Below the pieces are notes generated by a model, which saw nothing but the letters and a program-made list of their open reading frames with translations, made no database searches and had not been told where the DNA came from. A stretch of DNA of 64,000 bases, taken from Eutreptiella sp. 'Long Island Sound 2002' (lineage: Eukaryota > Euglenozoa > Euglenophyceae > Eutreptiales > Eutreptiaceae). Positions 42,935-53,480 of this stretch are shown one piece after another. The stretch covers positions 182,705,022 to 182,769,021 of the forward strand of contig OZ038379.1 of assembly GCA_964036045.1 (NCBI GenBank), written 5' to 3'. The first letter of the stretch is position 1. Every line of letters begins with the position of its first letter. Made by a program: the position numbers and the translations under genes.

Positions 42935-44977
42935 ATGGCCTCTTCTTCTTCTTCTCCTGCCCACACTTTTGTGCCTGTGGTGCCATCACCAGTCAGTGAT
43001 TCCGCAACAGTGCGTGTGAAGGAGCAATCACGTCCTTTTTGGACCGGCTATCAATTCAAGTGTGACAAGCAGGAACAAGAGTATTTTGAGCGGCACAAGC
43101 TAATATTGGTCAGAGCTTTCCAAGCGTGGGGGATAATTCGCCTTATTTATGACACTCTCCTCCCTCTCAGCTACCTTTCTAGGGGACTTGCTCCCAGTAT
43201 CTCTGTGGCATACATCCCCAACGTTGTCATCGCCCTCATCATGCTGCTCATGGTTTCATGTACATCGCGATTTCGGAAGTACATAGTGTTGATCATCAGC
43301 ATGGCTTTCGCAGTATTTGTGATTTCGACGGGTGTCATGGTGCATGTGCAGACAGACGTTTTGGTTGACAATGCACTGAAGTCGAATCTTCCCAGGGTTG
43401 TCAAACGCCTTGCCACAGATCCTGAGGCATTACAAGAATTGGAGGATTACTTGAAAATTACGGTCAGTGAATCCGCTGTCCGGGAGGCGTCATGGAATGT
43501 TCTGCCGCAGATGCTCCTCCTTGTCCACACCGGGCTATGGAGGAGCACCATAATGTCGCTCTTCGCCATTCCCATTGCATTCGGTGTTGCGATGCCAGCC
43601 ATTCCAGAGCTTTTGCAGCGTGACTTCTGGAGCACCCTCGTCATTGACGTGATGATATGGGGATATTTGTTTGGGAACTTACTGATGACGACTTTGAATC
43701 GGCGACGTTCATTTATCCTGGAGTACTGCTTTCAAACGGCTCTGGAGACAGCTGTGGCAGCATCCAGACAGGCGGACAGCATCCTGAATCATACCCTGAA
43801 GAACACCATGGGGGATGCGGCTGGGAACATTGAGATGTTTCTTGATAAGGTAGACAGCAGCACAGACGTCGTGCATCTCAGGCAGTCTTGGTCTTCCCTC
43901 CGCAGAGGAATGAGGGCTTGCCAGCACCGTCAAGCATTCTTGCACTTGGCAGCGCAAAAGTACAAGATCTCACTACATCCGGTTGCGCTGCTGGAGTTCA
44001 CAACCGAACTCACCTCCAGTCGGCAGGTGAGGCTGAATGTACCCAATGTCACAGTCCTACTTGACCCTACCTTGTGTGGTCTGATCTTCGACAACGTCCT
44101 CAACAACGCCTTCAAGCACGGCCACCCTATAAACCCCGACGTCGAGCTGACCATCGAATGCGCTGCCGATGAGCATGAACTCGCAACCCTGAAATTTATT
44201 GTCTCCAATGCAGTGAACCCGAACCGGCCCTGTGTCACCCAGGAGTACGTCACGAAAGTGCTGAGCGGGGAGGCCTTGCAGCAGTCTGCCACCTCTGCCA
44301 TGTCCAACCGCGTCGGTCTGCAGCACTGCTTCGAAGCTGCTAAAGCCCATGACATGAAAGCCTCTCTGCAACAGCGTGAACAGCGCGTTTTCTTCGAGTC
44401 GCAAGTCATGGCACAAGTTGTCCCGTCCCAAAGCGTCGCAACAGATGCTCAGAGGGAGGCTGATTTGGCCGCCTACCCCTCTGGCTTGCACATCTATTGC
44501 ATTGACGACTCTGAGGCCGCCCGTCGCCTGCTGGACTACAACATGCGTCTGTGGGCTGACACTGAAAATGTACGCGTGTTCGGCGAGGATGTCACGGAGG
44601 TGGCAACGTTCAAGGACTGCGTGTTGGAGGACGGTGACATTGCCGTTCTGGACCAGCACCTGGAGTACGGCGGAGACGACAACGTGCTCGGCACGGACAT
44701 TGTGGAGGAGCTCTTGGAGCGGGGGTACAAGGGACTGATCTGCATCCGCTCTGGCAACGTTGCGGAGGAAGATTTGGCGAAGTATGACGCAGCCGGAGCA
44801 CACTGCACGTTCGGCAAATACGTGGCCATGAGGAAGGTGATTGAGGACATGAAGGTGGTGTACACGCGGTACATCATGGAAACCCAGAGCCGACCAACAA
44901 CCCCACTCCATCAACACAACCTCAGCCACGAAGATTTCCTCCCAGGTATGTTAATCATCTCAGTCAAGGCCTCTTGA
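42935..44977 (+). CDS. Membrane hybrid histidine kinase with receiver domain
   Basis: ATG 42935 (GCACCATGGCC) gives 680 residues; frames upstream lack a better start. Five likely membrane helices lie at about 66-83, 88-108, 115-138, 192-226 and 232-253. A phosphoacceptor-type helix follows (ILNHTLKN, His286). The ATP-binding part keeps a clear N box (FDNVLNNAFKHG, Asn387/391) but the G boxes are weak (NRVGLQHCFEAAKAH, 458-472), so catalytic strength is uncertain. The C-terminal receiver has Asp524/525, phospho-acceptor Asp573 (AVLDQH), Ser606 and Lys628. This is a sensor that would autophosphorylate and pass phosphate to its own receiver. At 44945 CAG|GTATGT is a strong donor, so the last ten residues may be intron read-through and a further exon may follow. 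Confidence 0.82.
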   Translation: MASSSSSPAHTFVPVVPSPVSDSATVRVKEQSRPFWTGYQFKCDKQEQEYFERHKLILVRAFQAWGIIRLIYDTLLPLSYLSRGLAPSISVAYIPNVVIALIMLLMVSCTSRFRKYIVLIISMAFAVFVISTGVMVHVQTDVLVDNALKSNLPRVVKRLATDPEALQELEDYLKITVSESAVREASWNVLPQMLLLVHTGLWRSTIMSLFAIPIAFGVAMPAIPELLQRDFWSTLVIDVMIWGYLFGNLLMTTLNRRRSFILEYCFQTALETAVAASRQADSILNHTLKNTMGDAAGNIEMFLDKVDSSTDVVHLRQSWSSLRRGMRACQHRQAFLHLAAQKYKISLHPVALLEFTTELTSSRQVRLNVPNVTVLLDPTLCGLIFDNVLNNAFKHGHPINPDVELTIECAADEHELATLKFIVSNAVNPNRPCVTQEYVTKVLSGEALQQSATSAMSNRVGLQHCFEAAKAHDMKASLQQREQRVFFESQVMAQVVPSQSVATDAQREADLAAYPSGLHIYCIDDSEAARRLLDYNMRLWADTENVRVFGEDVTEVATFKDCVLEDGDIAVLDQHLEYGGDDNVLGTDIVEELLERGYKGLICIRSGNVAEEDLAKYDAAGAHCTFGKYVAMRKVIEDMKVVYTRYIMETQSRPTTPLHQHNLSHEDFLPGMLIISVKAS

Positions 44978-45060
44978 CTTTGACACAGGGGCATGAAAGA
45001 CCGATTCTCATGGGGCAAGGGGAAAAAATTTTATTTCGATAAGCCGACTTATGGTGTGTC

Positions 45061-45114
45061 CAAAATGATCAGTGCGACGAGGGGATCATTTTGAGGTCTG
45101 TATGTTGGGGTACC
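45061..45114. repeat. Conserved hairpin motif, copy 2 of 3
   Basis: AAAATGATC (45062-45070) and GATCATTTT (45084-45092) form a 9-bp stem around AGTGCGACGAGGG, followed by GAGGTCTGTATGTTGGGGTA. It lies just 3' of the histidine kinase gene. Confidence 0.7.
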
Positions 45115-45520
45115 CGGGACCCAGTCCTGGCTGCCCCCCCCCCCCCCCCGAATGTTTAGGGAGTGTCGGTGGCTGCACCTGGGCAGCCCCTACGATGCCA
45201 TTTGTATGTGTTCCCCTTCCCCTTGTACTCTGTGTGTGAGCTCATCGAAATGCCACCGCTCTTCAAGGATGTCGCCCACGGTCGACACAGTGCACGAGGG
45301 CGTGCGGCCGTATGTGTGTACGGCTGCATCCATCAGCGCTGATGCGCATCTTGTGCTGCAAGTCAGCACCTTGCTCCGTTTGAAGACCTGGGGCTATGCT
45401 CTGCATGGCGTACAGCCCAGGATGCTTGAAGGACGCAGTGTGCACGGTGAGTGGGCGGCCCCCTAATTGGAACAGGATACGCATGACATGAAAGTCTGGT
45501 CTGTGCACTTGGGCACTTCA

Positions 45521-46585
45521 TCGATGTACCAGGTGGCCCATTATATTATATCCATTGGATATTATATCTATATTGATATTATATCTATTTCATTCACACA
45601 CGATGACAGCAGGGTTTCGATTTTTATGCTCGTTTCCGCTGTGACATTCGTGGCCCCTTTGGCTTCTAGTGCAGACGACGCTCAGTGAGCACAGTGATAG
45701 CCGGTGGTGCACTGGATACCAGGGATGGATCTAATTTGTGCGCCACTCAGGGGGTGGCGGTGGGTCGGGGGGGGGTAGTGAAGTGGGAAGGTTGCTGACT
45801 TGTCATGTTTGTGTTTGTGAGCTTGCTGTTTTTTGTGACAACTCTGGTTTTGTGACATGCCCATGATTCGGTTGCATTTAATTGGGGCTGAGGATGTTGA
45901 TCCTGATGGCTACCCATATGAGTCAGTGGCTCAGTCATGGGGTGGCACGGCACGTCGGTGGCGGCGCTCTTCTCAAAATTTCAGGAAGCCTCAAAAGGAC
46001 AAGGGAAAGGGACGGGCCAGGGAACGCATTCTGCCAGGAACTGTAGAGTATGTTGATGACCTGGGAGAGGTCTCAGATTCATGCAGCTTCCTGTCCTCTT
46101 TCGGAAGCATCTCCACGGATGCCTCTAGCTCAAGCGCCATCACTGTCAGTGACAAGGAAAGTGGTACTGACAGTGGCAGTGACAGTGAATACGAACCCTG
46201 GTGCACATGGTGCACAGTGACAGTGAATAAGAACCCTGGTGCACTAGCAAAAAGCAAAAAAAAACAAACTGTTTCTTGGACAATGCAGTGGTTTGCATTG
46301 AATGCTTCTCTGGAAGGGGTGTGCTGCCTGCCTCCTGGTACCCTGCGTGGCTCAATCTGTGACTGGGTTTTTTTATGATGCATATCGATGTACCAGGTGG
46401 CCCATTATATTATATCCATTGGATACTATATCTATATCAATATTATATCTATTTCACTCACACACGATGACAGCAGGGTTTCGATTTTTATGCTCGTTTC
46501 CGCCGTGACATTCGTTGCCCCTTTGGGCTTTTAGTGCAGACGACGCTCAGTGAGCACAGTGATAGCCGGTGGTGCACTGGATACC
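45521..46585. repeat. 200-bp direct repeats flanking a 664-bp spacer
   Basis: 45521-45720 and 46385-46585 are nearly identical (TCGATGTACCAGGTGGCCCA ... GGTGGTGCACTGGATACC, with an ATATTATATC core). The spacer end (46275-46384) is itself repeated at 46953-47068. The layout resembles a solo pair of LTRs or a segmental duplication; ends are not TG...CA and no gag/pol is present. Confidence 0.75.
45857..46378 (+). CDS. Hypothetical Ser/Lys-rich ORF between direct repeats
   Basis: ATG 45857 to TGA 46378. It starts MPMIRLHLIGAEDVDPDGYP, has a basic middle (KPQKDKGKGRARER) and a Ser/Asp-rich stretch partly generated by CAGTGA microsatellite units. The C-terminal part lies in sequence that is duplicated at 46.95 kb. 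No domain; possibly a relic of the element bounded by the direct repeats. Confidence 0.3.
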   Translation: MPMIRLHLIGAEDVDPDGYPYESVAQSWGGTARRWRRSSQNFRKPQKDKGKGRARERILPGTVEYVDDLGEVSDSCSFLSSFGSISTDASSSSAITVSDKESGTDSGSDSEYEPWCTWCTVTVNKNPGALAKSKKKQTVSWTMQWFALNASLEGVCCLPPGTLRGSICDWVFL

Positions 46586-47411
46586 GTACTGTACTCCTGC
46601 AAAGAGAAATGGGTGACAACAGACAAGATTAGGTCGCAAAGGCAGTACCACCGCGAAGAACGCAGAACGGTGTACTACCATCAGCATGTGCTCCTTGATC
46701 AGCGATGTACAGCCTCTGTGAGCCCACATCCATTTCTTTCTGCTGACCTGTCCTCAGCGAGGCGATCTGCAGCGGTTGAAGCTTGTTGAAAAGTTGGTCC
46801 CCTCAGCCAATCGGGATATGGCAGTAGGGAGTCGCTTCCTCCAGGATGTGCAATACGCAGAAACCTAACTTCTGCAACAGTTTTATATAAGAGTGCGACA
46901 GTGTTACACAACCCTACTCACTTCCATTGCTACAAAAAACAAAAAAAAAACTGTTTGTCGGACTATGCGATGGTTTGCATTGAATGCTTCTCTGGAAGGG
47001 GTGTGCTGCCTGCCTCCTGGTACCCTGCGTGGCTCAATCTGTGACCGGGGTTTTTTGTGACGCATATCGTGACGCCTCCTCACAAAGGGGGGGGGGAGGG
47101 AGGGACACCCACCACACCAGTTAGATCCATCCCGGCTGGCGGCGCCGAGGGACTCTTCTCCTTGACTACCACCCCCCTCGCATGCCAATGGACCCCCGAA
47201 GCCAATGGCCCCCCCTTCTCGAAAGAAGAAACATGCCCCCCCTTGCTAATGGACCCCTCCTCTCGAAAGAAGAAACATCCCCCCCCCCTCAGTTTTTTTC
47301 ACCAAATCGCACACGAATTGCCCTTTCTTGCCTAGTTTCCTGAGTGTGACATTGTGTGTCTCATGCCTAATTCTCCACCTTGCTTTGCTTGCTCTCACAG
47401 AATTTAACTAT
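46586..47411. other. Intergenic with partial duplication
   Basis: 46953-47068 repeats 46275-46384. Around 47165-47290 two CCAATGGACCCC.../TCTCGAAAGAAGAAACATGC units sit next to C tracts. No gene is supported. Confidence 0.45.
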
Positions 47412-47614
47412 TGCTGTGCCCCAAACCAGATAAAGGGGCTAGTTTGGGTCTTTTGATCGTTGCAGTCCTAAATATTAGAATTTGCCTGGTGCTGTGCCCC
47501 AAAGCAGATAAAGGGGCTAGTTAGGGTTTTTTGATTGTTGCAGTCCTAAGTATTAGAATTTGCCTGGTGCTGTGCCCCAAAGCAGATGAAGGGGCTAGTT
47601 CGGGTCACAACACA
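47412..47614. repeat. 78-bp tandem repeat, three copies
   Basis: GCTGTGCCCCAAASCAGATR, AGGGGCTAGTT and CAGTCCTAARTATTAGAATT recur at about 47413, 47491 and 47569. The third copy runs into a CAGA microsatellite. A single related copy lies at 37630. Confidence 0.85.
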
Positions 47615-47621
47615 GACACAA

Positions 47622-47632
47622 CACAGACAGAC

Positions 47633-47664
<32 letters not shown>
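47622..47664. repeat. (CAGA)n microsatellite
   Basis: About ten CAGA units with one GATA interruption. A short GACAGT tract follows at 47716-47743. Confidence 0.9.
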
Positions 47665-47665
<1 letters not shown>

Positions 47666-47868
47666 CTTACTTGCACTGATTGCTTCACGGGAAGGGGTAT
47701 ACTGCCTCTTGGTACTGACAGTGACAGTGACAGTGACAGTGACCAGGAACCATGGGAGTTTGTGGTAGGTTGTATGCCGTCTTGACATGAGGTTTTTTCA
47801 TGCAGGCCTGCGGCCAATTTTAGCATATTTTGCACAGCTCAAAGCGCGTCAGGCATACTTCAAGACAT

Positions 47869-48225
47869 TTTTGTTGAGCACTTCACAGTGCTGAAATTTT
47901 TTCTAGCAGGCCTGGGACCACAGATTTCAGCTCAGGTCAAAGTGCCGTGATTCATTCCGTCAGTCAGCCAATTGCAGTTGCAGGTAATTCATGTCTATTT
48001 GAAAACATTATTGTTGAGCACTCCACAGTGCTGAAACTTTTTCAAGCAGGCCTGGGGCCACAGATTTCAGCATGCTTTGCTCAGGTCAAAGTGCCATGAT
48101 TCATTCTGTCAGTCTGCCAATTGCAGTTGCATGCAATTCATGTCTATTTGAAAACATTATTGTTGCGCACTTCACAGAGCTGAATTTTTTCAAGCAGGCC
48201 TGGGGCCACCACTTTCAGCCCTGTT
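47869..48225. repeat. About 143-bp tandem repeat, two and a half copies
   Basis: TTGTTGAGCACTTCACAGTG, CAAGCAGGCCTGGGGCCACA, CAAAGTGCCATGATTCATTC and AATTCATGTCTATTTGAAAA recur in order; the third copy stops after the AGGCCTGGGGCCAC word. The GGCCTGGGGCC core is a small palindrome. Confidence 0.85.
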
Positions 48226-49184
48226 GTGTGCCTGTTTTCCACAACGCTTCCCTGATCAGGGCCACATCTGGCCCCAGTGGTATGTTGCGATCTAATGCAC
48301 GCCGTTATTTTGTAGCAGTTCCTGAAGGCAGTGATCTAACCCTCTGCAGATTTGACATCCAAATTTCCATCCCTACACTCAGCGGTGGTGTCAGCTGCGT
48401 GCCAGTTACTATTTTTTCATCAACCCATGGCAGGTTGGCCCTCCTGTGGCGTCCTCCCCTTTTCTGTTTTCCCCCCACAGGTGTGGAAGCCACTCCTCAG
48501 CGCGCCGTAACCCTGCTTGTGTTTTTCCTACCTTCTTAATCCTCTCTTGTGTGTCAGCGACCACCCCACAGCAGTACTCCCTGCCCCAAGCAAATAGTGA
48601 CCAGTTTGTTCCTGAATTACCTTCTCCCTACCTCTCTGATAGCGTATGAAATGCAACCTGCTGATTCATCTCGGCCTTCAGTCTTCACACCGCTGTTTTC
48701 TTCGGCCTACAGTCATTGTGCCTCATGCACACTGGGAACATGCAGTAATTTGCCTGCACATGGTGTTGTAGTGCTGTGTTGCAACAATTGTGGTTAGGGT
48801 GAGGTACGGGCATTTTTTTGGTCACATATGTTCTTTTTGGTGCTGCGTGTCGCGTGCAAACATGGGCTTGATTAAGCACATGAGCCCGTCTGACCATCGT
48901 TTTTTTGACTCTTGGCATGCTTGGACAAGGAGGGGGGGGGGGGGGGGTATGTGCCTTGCCGCATCAGTCAATGCAGGCGCTTACAAATATTGCCGCGCGG
49001 CTGTTAAGGGAGAACTGTTCCATTGTTCAGGGCCTTTTATGGGATGCCGCAGCCACAGTACGTCACTTCCAAAAGCCTTCACAACTAGGGGGGTGGCGGG
49101 CGCATCTGAGGAGAACGATAGCAAGGGGGGTTTTACATGACCCCCCCCCCCCTTTTCGTTGGCAGACACTCCGATTTTGATTTG
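48226..49184. other. Intergenic with degenerate MITE end
   Basis: 48845-48947 contains CGCGTGCAAACATGGGCTTG, AAGCACATGAGCCCGTCTGA and a right end GCTTGGACAAGG-poly-G-TA, related to the C-tract MITEs at 58 kb but decayed on the left. No gene is supported. Confidence 0.45.
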
Positions 49185-52100
49185 GAAGGCTGGACATGGG
49201 GCTTTGCCCCGGCCAAGCCGACTACGTCGGCTAGGCCCGACCTAGCCGCAAACGAGTGCGCCCCCGTCCTTGACAGGAGACGACGGATCGATAGAATTCT
49301 CCTTCACGAGAATTTCCAAAACTCCGTGGTAGAGTGCTATACCCGTTTTGTGGCCAATTCGGACCACAAGGCAGTTATTGCCTCACTGTCGGCCAAGCCT
49401 ACCAAGCAAGGGAAGCGACTCAGAATCCCTACAACTTTCTTATCCTCGGAGGACACCCTCCAACAACTACAGGCTGAACTGCACTCCATCAACACTGAGG
49501 GTTACTCCAAGTGGGCGGACGGTTTGGAATGTATCAAAACTGCAGCTTTCTCCTATGAGAAGGCCAACAAAGCCACAGGCATCACGGAACTGCAATCTCT
49601 CCTGATGGTCTCTTTTACACATCACCTCTCGGAAGAGGCCTGGCGCTACCTCAAGGATCATGGGTACACCCCCTCATCCGCCAAAGCGGCTTATCAAATT
49701 TTAACAGCCCTGGCCGAACGGTCAGACACCGACCGTTCAGGGCAGCAGGTTCTGGATAAGCTAAAAACTACCCTACACGACCCACATCATTTGCAACCAT
49801 GGCGCCGCCGCCAAGAAATCTGGCGACTCACCAAACAACAACAATTCAAACGAAAACTATACTCATTGCGCAATAGGTCCGGCCAGCTTCTGCCCGACCC
49901 TGAGTCCATGGTCTCTGAAATTGTCTCCTATTGGCAACAAACAATGAATCCCTCCGGAAAATCACAAACGGAGGTGACGTCTTATCTCAAAACATTTTTC
50001 TGTGGCAAAAACACAGCATTGATGGCAAAATGCTGATACAACCGCTGTCACTGGACCTAGTGCACGCCGCGCTGGAGTCCTTGAACGGCACTTCGGCACC
50101 CGGAATTGATGGAGTACAGGTTTCCGTCTACAAGGCCTTTTCGGATTTCTTTTGCCCTCTTATGCTTGACATTTACAAGGGCATTCTGGACTCTAACACA
50201 CTCAACGATGACTGGTCCCTGGCACTTCTTAATCCCATTCCGAAAGGACTTGGGACCGCTTCAGTACACAATCTACGGCCTTTGGTGCTGCAAAACACTT
50301 CACACAAATGGGTGGCAGCCATTCTTGCCCTGCAACTCAGAGATTACATTGATGCCCTCACCCCTATCCAGCAACGAGGTTTTATCAGGGGACGGTCCAT
50401 TTTCACGAATCTGTGGCATACTTTTGGCTCCTGGAACTCCCCGGGGGGATGCCCTGTTTTGCCCTATCGATTTCAAAAAGGCCTTTGATTCTGTTTCTCA
50501 TGAGTATACCCGCACGTTCCTTAATCTTATGCAATTGCCAGACAGCCTAATTTCCCTTTGTTTACTGCTGTTTACAGCGCCAATCTGTGTCCTTGTCCGT
50601 GATCACATTTACACAGACCACAAAATTCTCCCTCGTTCGGGTGTACGACAGGGGTGCCCCTTTTCGCCGTCTATATTTGCCATGCTCATTTCCCCCATCA
50701 TCCACAAACTTATGGATTTGTCAGAACATGTGCAAGTTCTGCTCTACGCAGACGACTTAATCATCATCATTGAATGCGACCCCACCACTGGGACGAGGGT
50801 GTTCCTCTTGGTCTGGAGCAGGGTTCAGGAATTCTCAACAGTTACAGGTTTGTACACAAACCTGGACAAGTCCAACATTCTGCTCAAGGGGCATTGGGAC
50901 CCCATACACAGGGTTCAGCTCCTGAGCACAGGCCTCAGAGTAGTCGACAAATACAAGTACCTGGGCATTGTCCTTGGGGCTACCACAGCGGAGGAGGCCT
51001 ATGGACCTGCACTCAGAAAAGCCACAGGTCGTGCGTTTTCCATGCAGTCGTGGCCCCTCTCACTCGCTGAAAGGGTGGAACTCCTCCAAAGCTGGATTCT
51101 CCCACTTTTGGTCTACCCGTCTCGTGTTGTCTACCCTACAGACAATGTCATCGCCGCGGTCAAAACAATTTATCGGGTTGCCCTCAAACTCAGCAACTGG
51201 GGCATTACACTAGACATCCTGTCGCACAGCAAAGAGCATGGGGGGCTCGAGCTGGCCCCCCCTGACACCTTCCTGCTTTGGCAATTTTCCACTATCTTTA
51301 TTCGTCATGTCTACAAGGCCGAGGCCGTTCCTAAATGCATCACCGAGCCTTATGAGTGTTTCGCCACTGAGTATGGCATAAATGTCTCCCCGTCCACGCT
51401 CCACACTTTTCAAATGGGGAGCAATGTGGCTTGGCACAAAATGCCTTATCTGGCTTGGAGCGCACGAGCATATTCAATCGTCACTGCCAAAGTGACTTTC
51501 AACCGACCTGAAGCACTATCGTCTGGCACCCCACTCTGGCACAACAGACTGTTTTCCAAGCCAGCATCCCTCACCTACTATTGCCCCCAGCTTATCCGGC
51601 AGGGGGTCATTACGGTGGGAGATTTAATCAACAACAGCACACATACTTCGCAGATCGCACCCACTTGGGCCAGCATTTATCAACAGGGAGTGTTTCATTA
51701 TCACTCCTCAAATCTCGGCCAGGCACCCACGAACCCACCCCTCCACCCGGTTCCGGGAGCGGATGTGTGGTCTCGATGGACCACAAAATCCATGGCTTTG
51801 TTCCTCTGTTCCACTACCTCCCTGGCACCAAGGCAACCACCTGGGGTATGGAAGGCCTTTCACCTTTTCAATATTCCCGCACACCACAAAGACTTCATCA
51901 GACAGGTGCTATGGCTCCGCCTCCCTGTGGGGGAGCGGCAAAAAGATTGGAAACCGGATGACGTGTGGTGCCCAATTGACGGTGAGCTAGAGACAATCGA
52001 CCACGCACGCACGGAGTGCTCCTTGCTCAAAGTCGCTTTTGACACTATTGCCAAATGATTTCCCACGGCCACTGTAGAGGAACGTCCAACCGCCCTGCTT

Positions 52101-53087
52101 TCCTCCTTCCTACAGTTTTCCTTTCAGTGCCCGACAGGCTTCCTGGCCTGGGCGGCGGTATACGCCAATTGGCAGGTCCGCCAAAAGAAAAAATACCAAC
52201 GACAATATTCAGCTACCTGGTCCCGCTTTGTTTCTATTTGGATTGCCACCTTGAAACTATGGGCTACATGTCCATCGAGCATCCCTATTTCTGATCATGA
52301 CCTTCATCTTTTCATGGGAGCGCTACAGTCGCTACTCCATGATGGAGTGCTACAACACCCCCATCTGCGTGTCACACCTCCCACTCCCCCGCCTAGCAAA
52401 AAACAACGCAAAGAAACAGCGCGCCGACTGCGCAAACAGCAACGGGCGGCGGAGCTGGAAGGAATTTTTGACACCCTCTCCGCGGACGGATACACCCTGG
52501 TTTTCACGGATGGCTCATCCGCCGAAACGGAAGGTGTGGGCCGGGTAGCAGGATATGGCATCTACGCGCACCCTGACATCAGCATCTCTGCATATGTCCC
52601 GGTACACTTCCGGCAGACAAACAACACGGCAGAACTCCTGGCCGTGGTTCGGGCATTGCAAATCCTCTCTTTTGGTAAAGTCGCAATTTGCACAGACAGT
52701 GAGTACGTCTTCCTGGGAGCCACTGGCGCGGCGCGCCGGTGGAAACTCAGGGGATGGACGGGAAGCAGTGGTCCGGTTTCTAACGTTCCCCTCTGGGAAC
52801 TTCTTCTGGACACCCTCAGTGCACACACAGGCTCCATCAAGTTTATTAAAGTGCCGTCCCATGTGGACATTCTAGGGAACAACGAAGCTGATAGATTGGC
52901 TGAACAGGGAAGGTTCTCCCATCCCAGATGCCCTGTACTTAAGACCCCGTCGCGCGACTTCATCATGCCCACGTACACCCCTCCCACCAAGCGACAACGC
53001 AGGACCACTGTCGCCGAGCTAAATTCGATTGTGCAAGTTTTGAGTTTTTCCCCTTACAAAGACAGTATGGGAGGCAGTGTGGTATAG
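49185..53087 (+). pseudogene. LINE ORF2-like polyprotein, frameshifted
   Basis: Endonuclease end: RRRRIDRILLHE and ANSDHKAVIASL. RT: SAPGIDGVQVSVYK, QRGFIRGRS, IDFKKAFDSVSHEY, GVRQGCPFSPSIF, YADD at 50743-50754, KYKYLGIVLG. Then a C-x10-H-x4-C motif (CPIDGELETIDHARTEC) and RNase H with DEDD residues: TDGSS, NTAELLAVV, CTDSEYV, VPSHVDILGNNEADRLA. Defects: a shift out of the endonuclease frame near T5/A5 runs (49995-50011), a shift back at a G6 run (50443-50448), and one in-frame TGA at 52056-52058 between CHC motif and RNase H. The rest is open to 53087, where the stop lies inside the tRNA-like sequence. Damage is light, so the copy is young or partly affected by homopolymer errors. Confidence 0.88.
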
Positions 53088-53145
53088 TGGTTAACATCGT
53101 CGGCTGTCGTCACGTAGATCGCCGGTTCGAACCCGGCCTGTAGCA
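53069..53145 (+). repeat. tRNA-Asp(GTC)-like sequence fused to the LINE 3' end
   Basis: TGGTATAGTGGTTAACATC matches the A-box/D-arm pattern of tRNA-Asp, CTGTCGTCACG gives an anticodon-like GTC, and GCCGGTTCGAACCCGGC is a perfect T arm. The acceptor stem does not pair. The RNase H frame reads straight into it, so it was either captured as the LINE's 3' tail or is a SINE inserted at the end of the ORF. Confidence 0.65.
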
Positions 53146-53362
53146 GTGCTCCCCCCCACCGGCCTCGCCCGACAGGGGACTGGGGCCCCTCCCGTTTCTA
53201 TCTATTTTTTTTCACATTGGCCTTGTCTATTTTCTTAATGCGCTGTTCTAGTTACACACACCATCATCAACTAGCAAAAATGTGCCCGGGCACTTGCAGC
53301 AGTGCGCCCCGCCACCGCCCACGCCCGATGGGAGGCTGCCACCCCACCCGTTGCTTGCCTTT

Positions 53363-53480
53363 GCCCGAGCCGCCGCTCCGCTTGATCCGGTTCTGGCGGC
53401 TCGGGCAGTGGGGTTCGAACCTGGGACCAGCGCCGCTGGAATCCAGGGTGCTTCCACTGAAGCACGGGGCACCTCACCAG
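53363..53480 (-). repeat. 12-bp hairpin plus tRNA-like sequence
   Basis: GCCCGAGCCGCC and GGCGGCTCGGGC form a perfect stem around a loop of about 20 bases (about 53363-53406). Next to it, on the minus strand, GTGCTTCAGTGGAAGCAC and GGTTCGAACCCC give D-arm and T-arm-like motifs. The combination of fold-back plus B box mirrors the 17.3-kb cluster. Confidence 0.55.

Larger units (their letters stand above)
49185..53145 (+). mobile_element. 5'-truncated LINE-type retrotransposon with RNase H and tRNA-like 3' end
   Basis: One element carries, in order, the end of an apurinic-type endonuclease, reverse transcriptase, a CHC motif and RNase H, all on the plus strand. It is cut at the 5' side within the endonuclease, as usual for incomplete reverse transcription. 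The 3' end passes into a tRNA-Asp-like sequence (53069-53140) and then a T-rich stretch (53204-53212). Presence of RNase H places it near I/Tad/R1-like LINEs rather than RTE; the clade needs phylogeny. Confidence 0.88.
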
